Shown piece by piece: positions 8,430 to 17,050 of a stretch of DNA of 64,000 nucleotides. A model generated the notes under the pieces. That model saw nothing but the letters and a program-made list of their open reading frames with translations, was not told the origin of the DNA and ran no database searches. Positions within the stretch are counted from its first letter, which is position 1. The number at the start of each line of letters is the position of its first letter. The translations under genes and the position numbers were made by a program. Source of the DNA: Amycolatopsis jiangsuensis (GTDB lineage Bacteria; Actinomycetota; Actinomycetes; Mycobacteriales; Pseudonocardiaceae). The stretch spans positions 7,280,501 to 7,344,500 of the forward strand of contig NZ_JACHMG010000001.1 in assembly GCF_014204865.1 (NCBI RefSeq). Reading direction: 5' to 3'.

Positions 8430-9173
8430 TCAGGCGGTCCAGCCGCCGTCCACGGTCAGCGTGCTGCCCGTGGTGTAGGTCGCAGCGTCGGAAGCCAGGT
8501 AGACCGCGGCCCCACCGAGTTCGGGCGGGCCGGCGATGCGCCCCTGGGGGATGTTCGTGTGGATGCGCTCGTTCCATTTGCTGCTGACCAGACCTTCGGA
8601 CAGACCGGTGTGGAAGTAGCCTGGTGCGAGTACGTTCACCCGGACGCCGCGGGGCGCCCATTCGACCGCGAGCACCCGCGAAAGGGCTTCGACACCGCCC
8701 TTGCTCGCCGCATAGGCCGCGATCCGGTCGAATCCGCTGCGCGCGTGCACCGAGGACACGGTGATGATCGACCCGGATCCCTGCTCGAGCATCCGGCGGC
8801 CGGCGGCACGAGCGCAGAAGTACGTACCCGTCAGGTTCACGTCCAGGATGTGCGCCCAGTCGGCGTCGGTGCTGTCCTCGCTGCGCCGGAAGGACGGGCT
8901 GATCCCGGCCGCGGTCACCGCCACGTCGAGCCGGCCGAACCGGTCGGCGATCGCGGTGACGCAGCTGTCGGCGAAGCCCGGCTCCGACACCGAACCGGGC
9001 AGCACCAGCGCGGAGCCGGCGGCCGCGGCGAGCTCGTCGAGGTCCGCGCGCGTGCGCGAGGTGAGCGCCAGGGTCGCCCCCGCGTCGGCGAGCGCCGCGG
9101 CGATGGCCCGCCCGAGGCCCTTGCCCGCGCCGGTGACCCAGGCGACTTTGCCGGTGAGGTCGAAGGTACTCAT
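8430..9173 (-). CDS. SDR family oxidoreductase
   Basis: A 247-residue classical short-chain dehydrogenase. The cofactor motif TGAGKGLG is at residues 14-21, the catalytic Ser lies in ITVSSVHARSG, the Tyr/Lys pair is YAASK, and the C-terminus ends in TVDGGWTA. The sequence resembles 3-oxoacyl-ACP reductase/gluconate 5-dehydrogenase-like enzymes; the alcohol substrate is unknown. It is the last gene of a minus-strand operon and its ATG overlaps the stop of the acyl-CoA synthetase gene (ATGA). It may oxidise an alcohol or hydroxyacyl intermediate in the pathway encoded by that operon. Confidence 0.85.
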   Translation of the reverse strand: MSTFDLTGKVAWVTGAGKGLGRAIAAALADAGATLALTSRTRADLDELAAAAGSALVLPGSVSEPGFADSCVTAIADRFGRLDVAVTAAGISPSFRRSEDSTDADWAHILDVNLTGTYFCARAAGRRMLEQGSGSIITVSSVHARSGFDRIAAYAASKGGVEALSRVLAVEWAPRGVRVNVLAPGYFHTGLSEGLVSSKWNERIHTNIPQGRIAGPPELGGAAVYLASDAATYTTGSTLTVDGGWTA

Positions 9174-10675
9174 GCTCGCAGATTCCGCTTCAGGACCTTG
9201 CCCGACGGGGTACGCGGCAGGGCGTCCAGGAACACCAGGTCGGCCGGGACCTTGAACTTCGCCAGCCGGGCCCGGCAGAACCCGATCAGCGTGTCCGGGT
9301 CCGGCGACGCGCCGGGCCGCAGGACCACGAACGCCTGCGGTACCTCACCCCAGCGGGGGTGACCGAGGCCCACGACCGCCGCCTCGACCACGTCCGGGTG
9401 CTCGTAGAGCACGCGCTCGACCTCGGGGGTGGCGATGTTCTCGCCCCCGGAGACGATCATGTCCTTCTTGCGGTCCTCGACGTAGAGGTAGCCCTCGGCA
9501 TCCACCCGGCCGATGTCCCCGGTGTGGAACCAGCCGTCCCGGAACGCCGCGGCGGTGGCTGCCTCGTCCCGCCAGTACCCGGCACTGACCTTCGGACCGC
9601 GCACGGTGATCTCGCCCAGTTCACCCACCGGCAGCTCCACATCGGTGTCATCGACGATGCGCACCTCGAGATGCACCACTGGGCGGCCGACCGAGCCGAT
9701 CTTCGCGAGCATGTGGTCGTAGTCGTTGAAGGTGTCCCCGGACACGGTTTCGGTGAGTCCGTAGGCATCGGCGAACCACGCGTGCGGGAAGGCCGCGAGG
9801 ATCCGTTCCACCAGCGGGACCGGCATCTGCTCCCCACCGCCGATGATGAACCGGATCGAGGAGGTGTCCCGCTGCCCGAGGTCCGGCAGCCGGAGGATCG
9901 CGTTCATCATCGCCGGCGCCAGCCACACGTTCGTCGGGCGCTGTCGCTCGATGGTCGCGATCACTTCCTCCGCGTCGAACTTCCGGAGCACGATGAGCGA
10001 CCCACCGGCGTGCAGGGTACCGACGCCGGGCAGATCGAAGCCGCCGACGTGGTAGAGCGGGCCGCAGACCAGCGTCGTGTCGGCGGCGGTGATGCCGAAT
10101 TCGACGATGTGCGCCAGGTTCTTCCAGGCGAGGTTGCCGTGGGTGATCGCGACGCCCTTGGGCCGCGACGTCGTCCCGGAGGTGTACATCAGTCGCTGCA
10201 GATCGTCCGGCCCGGCGGCGGCCGGTGCGACCCGGCGGCCGTGGCCGGCGCCGAGCAGATCGGCGTATCCGATCCAGCCCTCGGCGGTGCCGTTCAGCAG
10301 CAGCCGGTGCTCGACCGCCCGGAGGGGGACGCTGTCCAGCGCCGGCTGGAACTCCGGTTCGCTGAGTACCGCGCAGGCACCGGAGTGGTCGATGATGTAG
10401 CGCCATTCCTGCGGGGAGAGCCGGTAGTTCAGCGGCAGGAACGCCGCACCGATCCGGTTGACGGCGAAGGCGGTTTCGAGGAATTCGAGGTGGTTGTAGA
10501 GCAGGATCGCGACGACGTCGCCGCGGCCGATCCCGAGATCGGCCAACCCGGCTGCGAGGGCCTCGACCCGATCGAGAAGCTCGCGGTTGGTCAGCTCGCG
10601 CTCTCCCTGGCTGAGCACGACGCGCTCGGGAGCACGGCCGGTGTTGTGGTCGAGGATGGCTGCGAAGTTCGGCAT
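9170..10675 (-). CDS. AMP-dependent acyl-CoA synthetase
   Basis: A 501-residue ANL-superfamily ligase. The P-loop-like YTSGTTSRPKG motif, the adenylate-binding YGLTETV motif, the hinge EDRKKDMIVSGGENI and the C-terminal catalytic lysine in PRTPSGKVLKR are all present, so the enzyme should convert a carboxylic acid to its CoA thioester via an acyl-AMP. ATG 10675 is used because the alignment begins at MPNFAAIL; upstream in-frame codons run into the next gene. It overlaps neighbours at both ends (TGATG and ATGA). Next to hydantoinase-type carboxylase genes it is a good candidate for activating a beta-keto acid, as in acetophenone degradation; this role is inferred. Confidence 0.88.
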   Translation of the reverse strand: MPNFAAILDHNTGRAPERVVLSQGERELTNRELLDRVEALAAGLADLGIGRGDVVAILLYNHLEFLETAFAVNRIGAAFLPLNYRLSPQEWRYIIDHSGACAVLSEPEFQPALDSVPLRAVEHRLLLNGTAEGWIGYADLLGAGHGRRVAPAAAGPDDLQRLMYTSGTTSRPKGVAITHGNLAWKNLAHIVEFGITAADTTLVCGPLYHVGGFDLPGVGTLHAGGSLIVLRKFDAEEVIATIERQRPTNVWLAPAMMNAILRLPDLGQRDTSSIRFIIGGGEQMPVPLVERILAAFPHAWFADAYGLTETVSGDTFNDYDHMLAKIGSVGRPVVHLEVRIVDDTDVELPVGELGEITVRGPKVSAGYWRDEAATAAAFRDGWFHTGDIGRVDAEGYLYVEDRKKDMIVSGGENIATPEVERVLYEHPDVVEAAVVGLGHPRWGEVPQAFVVLRPGASPDPDTLIGFCRARLAKFKVPADLVFLDALPRTPSGKVLKRNLRA

Positions 10676-11460
10676 CACTGCTCCCTGGCGTGAAAGCTGT
10701 GCAGCTGGGCGCCGGCCTCGCCCCAGTGGATGGTGCTGATCATGCCGCCGTCGGCGACGAGGTCGGTGCCGGTGATGTAACCGGCGTCGGGACCGGCGAG
10801 GAAGGCGACCGCGGCGGCGATGTCGTCCGGTTCGCCGATCCGCCCGACCGGGGTGTTGGCGACGGTGGCGGCGTGGATCTCCGGGGTGCTCAGGGTGTCC
10901 CGGTTGAGTCCGCTGTGGACCACGCCGGGGCTCACCGAGTTGATCCGGATCCCGTCCACGGCCAGTTCGGCGGCGAGCTGCCGGGTCAGTGCCAGTACGC
11001 CGCCCTTCGCCGCGGTGTAGGAGGAGAAGCCGTAGCCGGTGTGCCCGGCGATCGAGGCGATCTGCACGATCGATCCGCCGCCACCCGCGGCCATCCGCGG
11101 GATCACCTCCCGGAGCACCACGAAGTAGCCGGTGAGGTTCACGTCGAGCACCCGCCGCCATTCCTCCACAGTGGACTCTCGCAGGGTCTTGCGGACGATG
11201 ATCCCGGCCGCGTTGACCAGCACTTTCGGCGAGCCGAAGCGGGCGGTGGCCTCGCCGACGGCGGTCGCGACCTGCGTCTCGTCGGTGACGTCTGCGGTGA
11301 ACGCCGCCGCGCCGGGCACTGCGGCCGCCGTCTCCGCCGCGGCTTCGCCGTTCGCGTCCAGTGCCGCGACCGCGAGCCCGGCAGCGCCCAGCCGCCGGGC
11401 GCAGGCGCGGCCGATCCCGGAACCCGCGCCGGTGACGATCGCGCATCCCGCTGTGTCCAC
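10675..11460 (-). CDS. SDR family oxidoreductase
   Basis: A 261-residue short-chain dehydrogenase with TGAGSGIGRA near residue 11, the catalytic Ser in IVQIASIAGH, a YTAAKGG Tyr/Lys pair and a C-terminal substrate loop. The related FabG-like subgroup reduces or oxidises ketone/alcohol pairs with NAD(P). The stop overlaps the start of the acyl-CoA synthetase gene. It is one of three SDRs in this operon that are not close copies of one another, so they probably act on different intermediates or stereoisomers. Confidence 0.83.
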   Translation of the reverse strand: MDTAGCAIVTGAGSGIGRACARRLGAAGLAVAALDANGEAAAETAAAVPGAAAFTADVTDETQVATAVGEATARFGSPKVLVNAAGIIVRKTLRESTVEEWRRVLDVNLTGYFVVLREVIPRMAAGGGGSIVQIASIAGHTGYGFSSYTAAKGGVLALTRQLAAELAVDGIRINSVSPGVVHSGLNRDTLSTPEIHAATVANTPVGRIGEPDDIAAAVAFLAGPDAGYITGTDLVADGGMISTIHWGEAGAQLHSFHAREQ

Positions 11461-11485
11461 TGCGCATCTCCTGTTCGTCCGGGCC

Positions 11486-12244
11486 TCAGCCCATTGCGTA
11501 GCCGCCGTTGACGTCGATCACCGCGCCGGTCAGGTAGCTCGCGGCCGGCGAGGCGAGAAATGCCGCGACCCGGGCGATCTCCTCCGGCCGGGCCAGCCGC
11601 CCCAGCGGGTTGTAGTCCGCGGAGTAACCCTTGCCTTCGACCATCGGGGTGTCGACGACGCCCGGTGCGACGGCGTTGGCGATGATTCCGTTGCGTGCTT
11701 CGGTTTTGGCCAGCCACTTGACCACTGCGTGCACGGCACCCTTGCTGGCCACGTAGTGCGGGCCGGCAAGCACGCCACCGACCTTGCCCGCCACGGAGCC
11801 GAGGCACACAACGCGCGAACTGTTGCCCCGCAGGAACGGAAGGGCGCCGCCGATGCACCACAACGTGCCCTTGACGTTCACGCCGAGCACCCGGTCGACC
11901 TCGTCCTCGCCGAGTTCGCCGAGCGCGACGGTCTCGCCGTAGATCGCCGCGCAGGTCACCAGCGCGTCCAGCCGCCGTCGCGCACCGGCTGCTTCCGCCA
12001 TCGCCGCGGCGACGGCGTCGCGGTCGGTGATGTCGGCCTCGATCCCGGTTGCCGACCCACCCAGCCTGCCGATCTCGTCGACAGTCCCGGTGGTAGCACG
12101 CACATCGAGCACGGTGACGTGCGCGCCGGCCAGCGCGAGTTCGACGGCGACGCGGCTCCCGATGCCGCGGGCGGCCCCGGTGACGACCACGCGCTGCCCG
12201 GCCAGGGAGGCCGGGCCGCGCGGATCGAGGACACCGGAGGTCAC
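11486..12244 (-). CDS. SDR family oxidoreductase
   Basis: A 252-residue short-chain dehydrogenase: [10 protein letters not shown] near the N-terminus, catalytic Ser in RVVCLGSVAGKVGG, YVASKGA Tyr/Lys pair, C-terminal VIDVNGGYAMG. The GTG at 12244 is taken as start because it overlaps the stop of the upstream CMD-family gene (GTGA) and precedes the first conserved strand by about 16 residues. The frame remains open far upstream, but that part is antisense-like to HyuB and not family sequence. It is the third SDR of the operon; the substrate is unknown. Confidence 0.82.
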   Translation of the reverse strand: MTSGVLDPRGPASLAGQRVVVTGAARGIGSRVAVELALAGAHVTVLDVRATTGTVDEIGRLGGSATGIEADITDRDAVAAAMAEAAGARRRLDALVTCAAIYGETVALGELGEDEVDRVLGVNVKGTLWCIGGALPFLRGNSSRVVCLGSVAGKVGGVLAGPHYVASKGAVHAVVKWLAKTEARNGIIANAVAPGVVDTPMVEGKGYSADYNPLGRLARPEEIARVAAFLASPAASYLTGAVIDVNGGYAMG

Positions 12245-12645
12245 GGCGCCGGTTCCTGCTGCCGCTCGTGGGCGGCGAGCTCCTCCATGAGCACCGGGAC
12301 GCCGAGCGTGCAGGTGTGGATGCCGAGCACGCTCGTGAGTTCCAGCACCTCCATGATCTCCTCCTTCGTCGCGCCGTAGCCGAGCGCGTTGCGGATGTGC
12401 TGGCGCAGCCCGGGCTCGTAGAGGTGCGTGGTGGACGCGTCGATCGCGGTGTAGATCAGTTCCTTGACCTTCGGCTCGAGTACCCCCTTGCGCCACGGCA
12501 CCGCGGAGAAGTCGAGGTAGGCCTGGAAGAAGTCCGGATCGAGGCCCAGCAGCCCCTCCCAGAAAGTGTTCCAGTAGCCGCGCTCGCGAATGAAGGTCTC
12601 CCGCAGCTCGTTCTGGCGCTCGACGGCAGTGCTGGTGTCGGACAT
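12241..12645 (-). CDS. Carboxymuconolactone decarboxylase-family protein
   Basis: A 134-residue protein of the CMD/AhpD-like fold. The segment ELIYTAIDASTTHLYEPGLRQH followed by ALGYGATKEEIMEVLELTSVLGIHT matches the family core, but the peroxidatic CxxC pair of AhpD is absent, so alkylhydroperoxidase activity is unlikely. Proteins of this subgroup commonly sit beside ketone- or acid-degradation genes with unproven roles. It lies 9 bp after HyuB and its stop overlaps the next SDR start. A decarboxylation or lactone-opening step in the local pathway is possible. Confidence 0.8.
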   Translation of the reverse strand: MSDTSTAVERQNELRETFIRERGYWNTFWEGLLGLDPDFFQAYLDFSAVPWRKGVLEPKVKELIYTAIDASTTHLYEPGLRQHIRNALGYGATKEEIMEVLELTSVLGIHTCTLGVPVLMEELAAHERQQEPAP

Positions 12646-12654
12646 CGTTGCTCC

Positions 12655-14583
12655 TTACCGCGCGGCGAGTTCGGCGCGTCGCTTCGTGGTCGCGTCGTGG
12701 TCGATCTTCAGGCCCTCGGGATCGCCGTGCGGATCCCCGCTGATGACGACGCCGTAGTCGCGGTAGGCGCCCTCGATGGTGACGTACTCGTCCCGGACGT
12801 CCCGGCAGACCCGTTCCGGGCTGCGCTGCAACGGGGAACCCCAGCCACCGCCACCGTTGGTCAGGTAGCGGAAGACCGCGTTCGGCTTCGTGTGCCACAC
12901 CGGGGTGCTGGCGAAGTAGAAGTACTCGCCGTCCGGGTCGATCGTCCTGGTCTCCGGGTCGAGCATGCCGGCGACCGGAGTGGCACCGGCGTAGACGTCC
13001 GGGGTGGTGGCGATGAGGTCCTTGTCCCGCGGCACGTTCCGGTACTCCGGATGGAAGACCCAGGTCGCGCCGAGTGCGCCCGCCTGCCCGCCGTACACAC
13101 CCACCCCGCTCGCGGACTTCGTGTGCAGGGGACTCGACCAGTGCTCGGCTTCGGTGAGGTAGAGGGTGTCCTTGAGCACGGCCGCGCCTCCGCGGTTTTC
13201 CCCCGCGCCACAGCTGTCGGGCGCGTATTCCTTGCGCAGCACGACAGCGGGTAGCTCCGACTCGACCGCTTCGGTGGCCGGATCCAGGTTGTTGGCCTGG
13301 TAGACCACCGAGTAGCTGTCGGCGTCACCGGCTTCGGTCGCACCCCACGGACCGTGCTCGCCACCGCACTGGGCGGTGGTGACCCAGGGAGTGCCGTCGG
13401 CGAGGACACCGTTGGCGTTGTGGATGTTCAGCGAACCGTAGTCGCCACCGACCGCCTTGCGGCCCAGCGCCTTCTCCAGCGCGCGAAACACCGCCAGCAG
13501 CACCGGACCGGTGCTCTCCCAGTACAGGAACACCGCTCCGTCCGGTGGGGTGGCGCTGATGAACGTCCCGGCGGGCAGCACGATGTCGATCGGCCGGTAG
13601 GCGCCGGAGGTGAACGGCGTGGCGGGGTCGATCAGGAACTTCAGCGCTACGCCGACCGCCGTCTTGGTGTCGAGGATGCCGGCGTTGATACTGGTGCGCG
13701 CCTGCGGCGAGGTGCCGCTGAAGTCCAGCTCCATCCGGTCGGCGGCCTTGGTGATCTTCAGTTTGATCCGGTACTCGATGGAATCGTCGACGCCGTCGCA
13801 GTCGATGCCCTCCTGCGCCTCGTAGACCCCGTCCGGCAGTGCGGCCAGCGCGGTGCTCATCGATTCCGCCGAGACGTCGGTGGCGTAGCGGATCGCGCCG
13901 AGGTAGGCCGCCGTCCCGTAGCGTTCGACGCTTTCCAGGATCAGCTGCTCGCCGAGCAGGAGGTTCTGGTAGATCGTCTTGATGTCGGGCAGCAGCAAAG
14001 CGCAGAACCGGGCGTTGTCGAAGATCAGGTTGAACGACGCCTTGACCGGTTTGTCATCGCGGTAGAGCAGCATCGGCGCGATCACGAGGCCGTTCTCGTA
14101 GACGTTGCGCTTGGTGCCGCTGAATCCGGCCGGGACCACGCCACCCATGTCGAGCTGGTGCGCGCGCAGGGTGACGAACGAGATCAGCTTGCCGCCGTGG
14201 AACACCGGACGGATGAAGCAGATGTCGTTGACATGGTTGCCCGCCCGGTAGGGGTCGTTGCAGATGACCACGTCGCCGGGAACGAGATTCTCCGGCCCGT
14301 ACTCCTCGATGGTGTTGCGCACCGCCTCGGACATCGTGCCGAGGAACATCGCGAGGCTGTTGCTCACCGACGACATCGGGTAGTTCTGCTCGGGCGGGCC
14401 GGAGATCGTCGCGGCGAAGTCGTACCAGTCCCGCAGGATCAGGGAGAAGGCATTGTTCAGCAGGCCGGTGCACATGTGCTGGACGATGTAGCGCATCCGG
14501 CTCGCCAGCACCGAGGCGGTGAACCGGTCGGCGCCGTAGAGCTCGGTGAACTGGGCGTCGTCGAGGTCTTTGAGGGAGGTCAT
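12655..14583 (-). CDS. Hydantoinase B / ketone carboxylase-type subunit
   Basis: A 642-residue HyuB-family protein with the conserved GDVVICNDPYRAGNHVNDI block near residue 100 and the LRAHQLDMGG block soon after. There is no Cys-rich C-terminal extension, unlike the related gene at 924-3302. It lies 3 bp after the HyuA-type gene and belongs to the same operon as an acyl-CoA synthetase, CMD-like protein and SDRs. HyuA/HyuB pairs hydrolyse hydantoins or oxoproline, or carboxylate ketones with ATP. The operon context resembles acetophenone-carboxylase loci more than hydantoin loci, since no hydantoin racemase or carbamoylase is present. The substrate is not proven. Confidence 0.85.
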   Translation of the reverse strand: MTSLKDLDDAQFTELYGADRFTASVLASRMRYIVQHMCTGLLNNAFSLILRDWYDFAATISGPPEQNYPMSSVSNSLAMFLGTMSEAVRNTIEEYGPENLVPGDVVICNDPYRAGNHVNDICFIRPVFHGGKLISFVTLRAHQLDMGGVVPAGFSGTKRNVYENGLVIAPMLLYRDDKPVKASFNLIFDNARFCALLLPDIKTIYQNLLLGEQLILESVERYGTAAYLGAIRYATDVSAESMSTALAALPDGVYEAQEGIDCDGVDDSIEYRIKLKITKAADRMELDFSGTSPQARTSINAGILDTKTAVGVALKFLIDPATPFTSGAYRPIDIVLPAGTFISATPPDGAVFLYWESTGPVLLAVFRALEKALGRKAVGGDYGSLNIHNANGVLADGTPWVTTAQCGGEHGPWGATEAGDADSYSVVYQANNLDPATEAVESELPAVVLRKEYAPDSCGAGENRGGAAVLKDTLYLTEAEHWSSPLHTKSASGVGVYGGQAGALGATWVFHPEYRNVPRDKDLIATTPDVYAGATPVAGMLDPETRTIDPDGEYFYFASTPVWHTKPNAVFRYLTNGGGGWGSPLQRSPERVCRDVRDEYVTIEGAYRDYGVVISGDPHGDPEGLKIDHDATTKRRAELAAR

Positions 14584-14586
14584 GGC

Positions 14587-16617
14587 TCACGCCTTCCGGA
14601 TGCGCAGCTCGCCGTGGGTGCCGACCGTGGCGGTCTGGCCGGGGACGAGGAAGGTGGTGGACAGGGGCTCGCGGATGACCGCGGGGCCGGGGATCCGGTC
14701 ACCGGCGCGCAGGTCGGTCCGCTGGTACTCGCCGGCTTCGAGGACGTCGTCGGTGAGATGGCGGATCTGCAGGGTGCGCGTGGGCTGAGCAGTCTCGCCT
14801 TCGGGACGTTCCGGCAGGGTCGGGTACTCGACCTTGTCCGCTTCGACGACAGCCTGAACGCGGTAGGTGACGCCCTGCACCGGGAGCGCTTCGAACGTGT
14901 TTCCCGAGCGTTCGCCGTAGGCCTCGTGGAAGTTCGCCACCATCTCGGCGACCGCGGCCGCGTCGATCTCGCCGTCCGGTACGCCGACGAACGGGGTCTC
15001 CCACGTCTGCCCGGCCAGGCGGCCGTCGAAGCTGCGGACGAACCGCACGTTGTGGCGGTCCTTCTCCTTCAACCGCTCGCGCAGCCGCTGCTCCATCGAG
15101 TGGTAGACCTTGTCGATCTGCTCGGCGGCCTCGGCGGTGAGCAGCGTGTAGGCACTGCGGCTGTCGGCGTAGACCAGGTCGGAGCTGACCAGGCCGAGTG
15201 CGGAGAACAGGCCGGGATGCGGGGGCACGATCACCTCGGCCGCGTGCACCAGGTCGAGCACCGCGGGCAGCAACATCGGCCCGGCCGCGCCGTAGGCGAC
15301 CAGGCTGTAGTCACGCGGGTCGACGCCGTGCTGGATGGCGATGTTGACCACGCCTTCGGCGATGTTGTTGATGCCGATGTTGAAGGCGTAGCTGATCCGC
15401 TGTTCCAGCGACAGCTTCGAATCGAGTGCCTCGAACGCCTGCCTCGAGAGTTCCGGATCGAGCTTCATCCGCCCGCCGGCGAAACCGTCCGGGTCGATGA
15501 TGCCCATCAGCAGGCAGGTGTCGGTCGTCGTGGGCTGGGTACCGCCGAGGCCGTAGCAGGCGGGGCCGGGGTCGGCGCCGGCGCTGCCGGGTCCCACCTT
15601 GAGCTCGCCCGCGGCGTTGATCGTCACCAGGCTGCCGCCACCCGCCCCGATGCTGGAGATCTCGTTCGACAGGGCGTTCACGATCAGGTCGTGTTCGAGT
15701 TCGAAAGTGGTGTTCACGAACGGTTTTCCGTCGGTGACCATGCTGATGTCGCAGGAGGTGCCGCCGACGTCGGCGCACAGCAGGTCGCCCGCGCCGATCA
15801 GGGTGCCGAAGTGCGCGCTGGACACGGTTCCCGCCGCGGGGCCGGCGAACACGATCCGGAAGGGGTGTTCCATCGCGACGTCCGAGCGCACCAGCTGGGC
15901 GGCGCAGTCGGCGAAGTTGAGGTCACCGTCGAAGCCGAGGTCCCGCAACCCGGTGTCGAGGCGCTGGGTGTAGGCGTCGTAGGTCAGGCGCATGAAGACG
16001 TCGACGACGGTGGTGGAGGCCCGCGCGAATTCCTTCGCCAGCGGGGAAACGTCACTCGAGATCGACACCGGGATGTCCCCGAGTTCCTCGTGCACCAGTT
16101 CGCGGAGACGGTCCTCGTGGTGGCTGTTGACGTAGGCGTTGAGCAGGCAGATCGCGACGCCTTCGACGCCGCACCTGCCCAGGATCCGCAGCTCCTGGCG
16201 GGCGTGGTCCTCGTCGAGCTGGATCAGTACGCCGCCGTCGGCGGTCAGCCGCTCGCGGATGCCGCGCCGGAGGTACCGGGGCACCAGCGGCCGGTTCGCG
16301 TCGCCGTAGGAACGGCGCCAGGCCGGATTGGTCAGCCCCTCCACCGGGCGCCAGGTGCGTCCGACGTCGAGGATGTCGCGGTGGCCCAGCGTGGTCAGGA
16401 ACGCGATCTTGGGCAGCCGCCGGGTGATGATCGCGTTGAGGCCGTGAGTGCTCGCGTGGTTGAAGACCGCCGAGTCGCCGACTCCGATCTCCTCGGCACC
16501 GCGCAGCACCCCGCGTTCGGTGGTGCGCACGTCGGTGGCGACCTTCACGGTGCGGATCTCCCCGCCGCTGATGGCCACCACGTCGGTGAACGTGCCGCCG
16601 ACGTCTACTCCGATCAT
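14587..16617 (-). CDS. Hydantoinase A / ketone carboxylase-type subunit
   Basis: A 676-residue HyuA-family protein. The N-terminus MIGVDVGGTFTDVVA is the phosphate-binding signature of the ASKHA-like ATPase fold. A second nucleotide-binding block (LLCADVGGTSCDISMV) lies near residue 280, and the C-terminal domain is the usual HyuA_C. It pairs with the HyuB-type gene 3 bp downstream. ATG 16617 gives the exact family start. A small 90-residue gene precedes it by 29 bp and is probably part of the same complex or operon. In ketone carboxylases this subunit handles ATP-dependent activation. Confidence 0.88.
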   Translation of the reverse strand: MIGVDVGGTFTDVVAISGGEIRTVKVATDVRTTERGVLRGAEEIGVGDSAVFNHASTHGLNAIITRRLPKIAFLTTLGHRDILDVGRTWRPVEGLTNPAWRRSYGDANRPLVPRYLRRGIRERLTADGGVLIQLDEDHARQELRILGRCGVEGVAICLLNAYVNSHHEDRLRELVHEELGDIPVSISSDVSPLAKEFARASTTVVDVFMRLTYDAYTQRLDTGLRDLGFDGDLNFADCAAQLVRSDVAMEHPFRIVFAGPAAGTVSSAHFGTLIGAGDLLCADVGGTSCDISMVTDGKPFVNTTFELEHDLIVNALSNEISSIGAGGGSLVTINAAGELKVGPGSAGADPGPACYGLGGTQPTTTDTCLLMGIIDPDGFAGGRMKLDPELSRQAFEALDSKLSLEQRISYAFNIGINNIAEGVVNIAIQHGVDPRDYSLVAYGAAGPMLLPAVLDLVHAAEVIVPPHPGLFSALGLVSSDLVYADSRSAYTLLTAEAAEQIDKVYHSMEQRLRERLKEKDRHNVRFVRSFDGRLAGQTWETPFVGVPDGEIDAAAVAEMVANFHEAYGERSGNTFEALPVQGVTYRVQAVVEADKVEYPTLPERPEGETAQPTRTLQIRHLTDDVLEAGEYQRTDLRAGDRIPGPAVIREPLSTTFLVPGQTATVGTHGELRIRKA

Positions 16618-16646
16618 GGATCTTCCCGCCTTTCCCGAATCTGTGG

Positions 16647-16919
16647 TCAGTCGACGTCGAGGCCGTCGGAGGTCAGCACGATCGGTCCGAGCAGCGGGCC
16701 GCGTTCGCGGCTGACCGACCGAAGCGTCTTCTGGTGCTTGACGACGGTGAACCAGCCGCCCTCGCTCAGCACCGGGTAGCGGCGGAAGTCGGCCGCCGAG
16801 GATCCGGGGAAATCACGCTCGAGGTCGACGCCGAGCGCCTTCAGCTCATCGGCGGTGACCTCGTCCCGGGCTACCGAAAGTCCTTCCGGGACAGATGTTT
16901 CGACTGCGTCCATGGCCAT
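16647..16919 (-). CDS. Small protein, first gene of the carboxylase-like operon
   Basis: A 90-residue acidic protein without cysteines, hydrophobic segments or a family I recognise. The C-terminal half, with a GGWFTVVKHQKTLRSVS stretch, looks folded. The start at 16919 follows CCGGAG; ATG 16913 is an alternative. It is first in the operon ahead of HyuA/HyuB, a position often held by a small accessory subunit in acetone or acetophenone carboxylases, but those small subunits usually carry zinc-binding cysteines and this one has none. It may be a new type of small subunit or an unrelated protein. Confidence 0.6.
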   Translation of the reverse strand: MAMDAVETSVPEGLSVARDEVTADELKALGVDLERDFPGSSAADFRRYPVLSEGGWFTVVKHQKTLRSVSRERGPLLGPIVLTSDGLDVD

Positions 16920-16955
16920 CACTCCGGTGTGTTGTGCCGCTGCCGAGTTTCGTGT

Positions 16956-16965
16956 ACCAATCGGT
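16956..16965. promoter_or_regulatory. TetR-type operator, carboxylase operon / enoyl-CoA hydratase promoter
   Basis: ACCAATCGGT lies in the 131-bp divergent region between the 90-aa gene (minus) and the enoyl-CoA hydratase (plus). Its exact reverse complement, ACCGATTGGT, occurs at 20592-20601 in the next divergent promoter. The shared form is ACCNATNGGT, with further similarity outside it (TGTACC...). The TetR gene at 17861 lies between the two sites and is the likely binder. Confidence 0.6.
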
Positions 16966-17050
16966 CTAAGAAACCGTGATGGGGAGCACTGTAGGTCTCC
17001 GTCAGCGGCCTGACAAGCCCGAACCGGGTGAGAGAAGGAGCGAGGCGAGG

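Noticed and set aside
13354-16779. A 1141-codon open frame on the plus strand.
   Set aside because: It is antisense to HyuB and HyuA, which match known families end to end; its protein is a low-complexity Gly/Val/Arg/His shadow typical of very GC-rich DNA.
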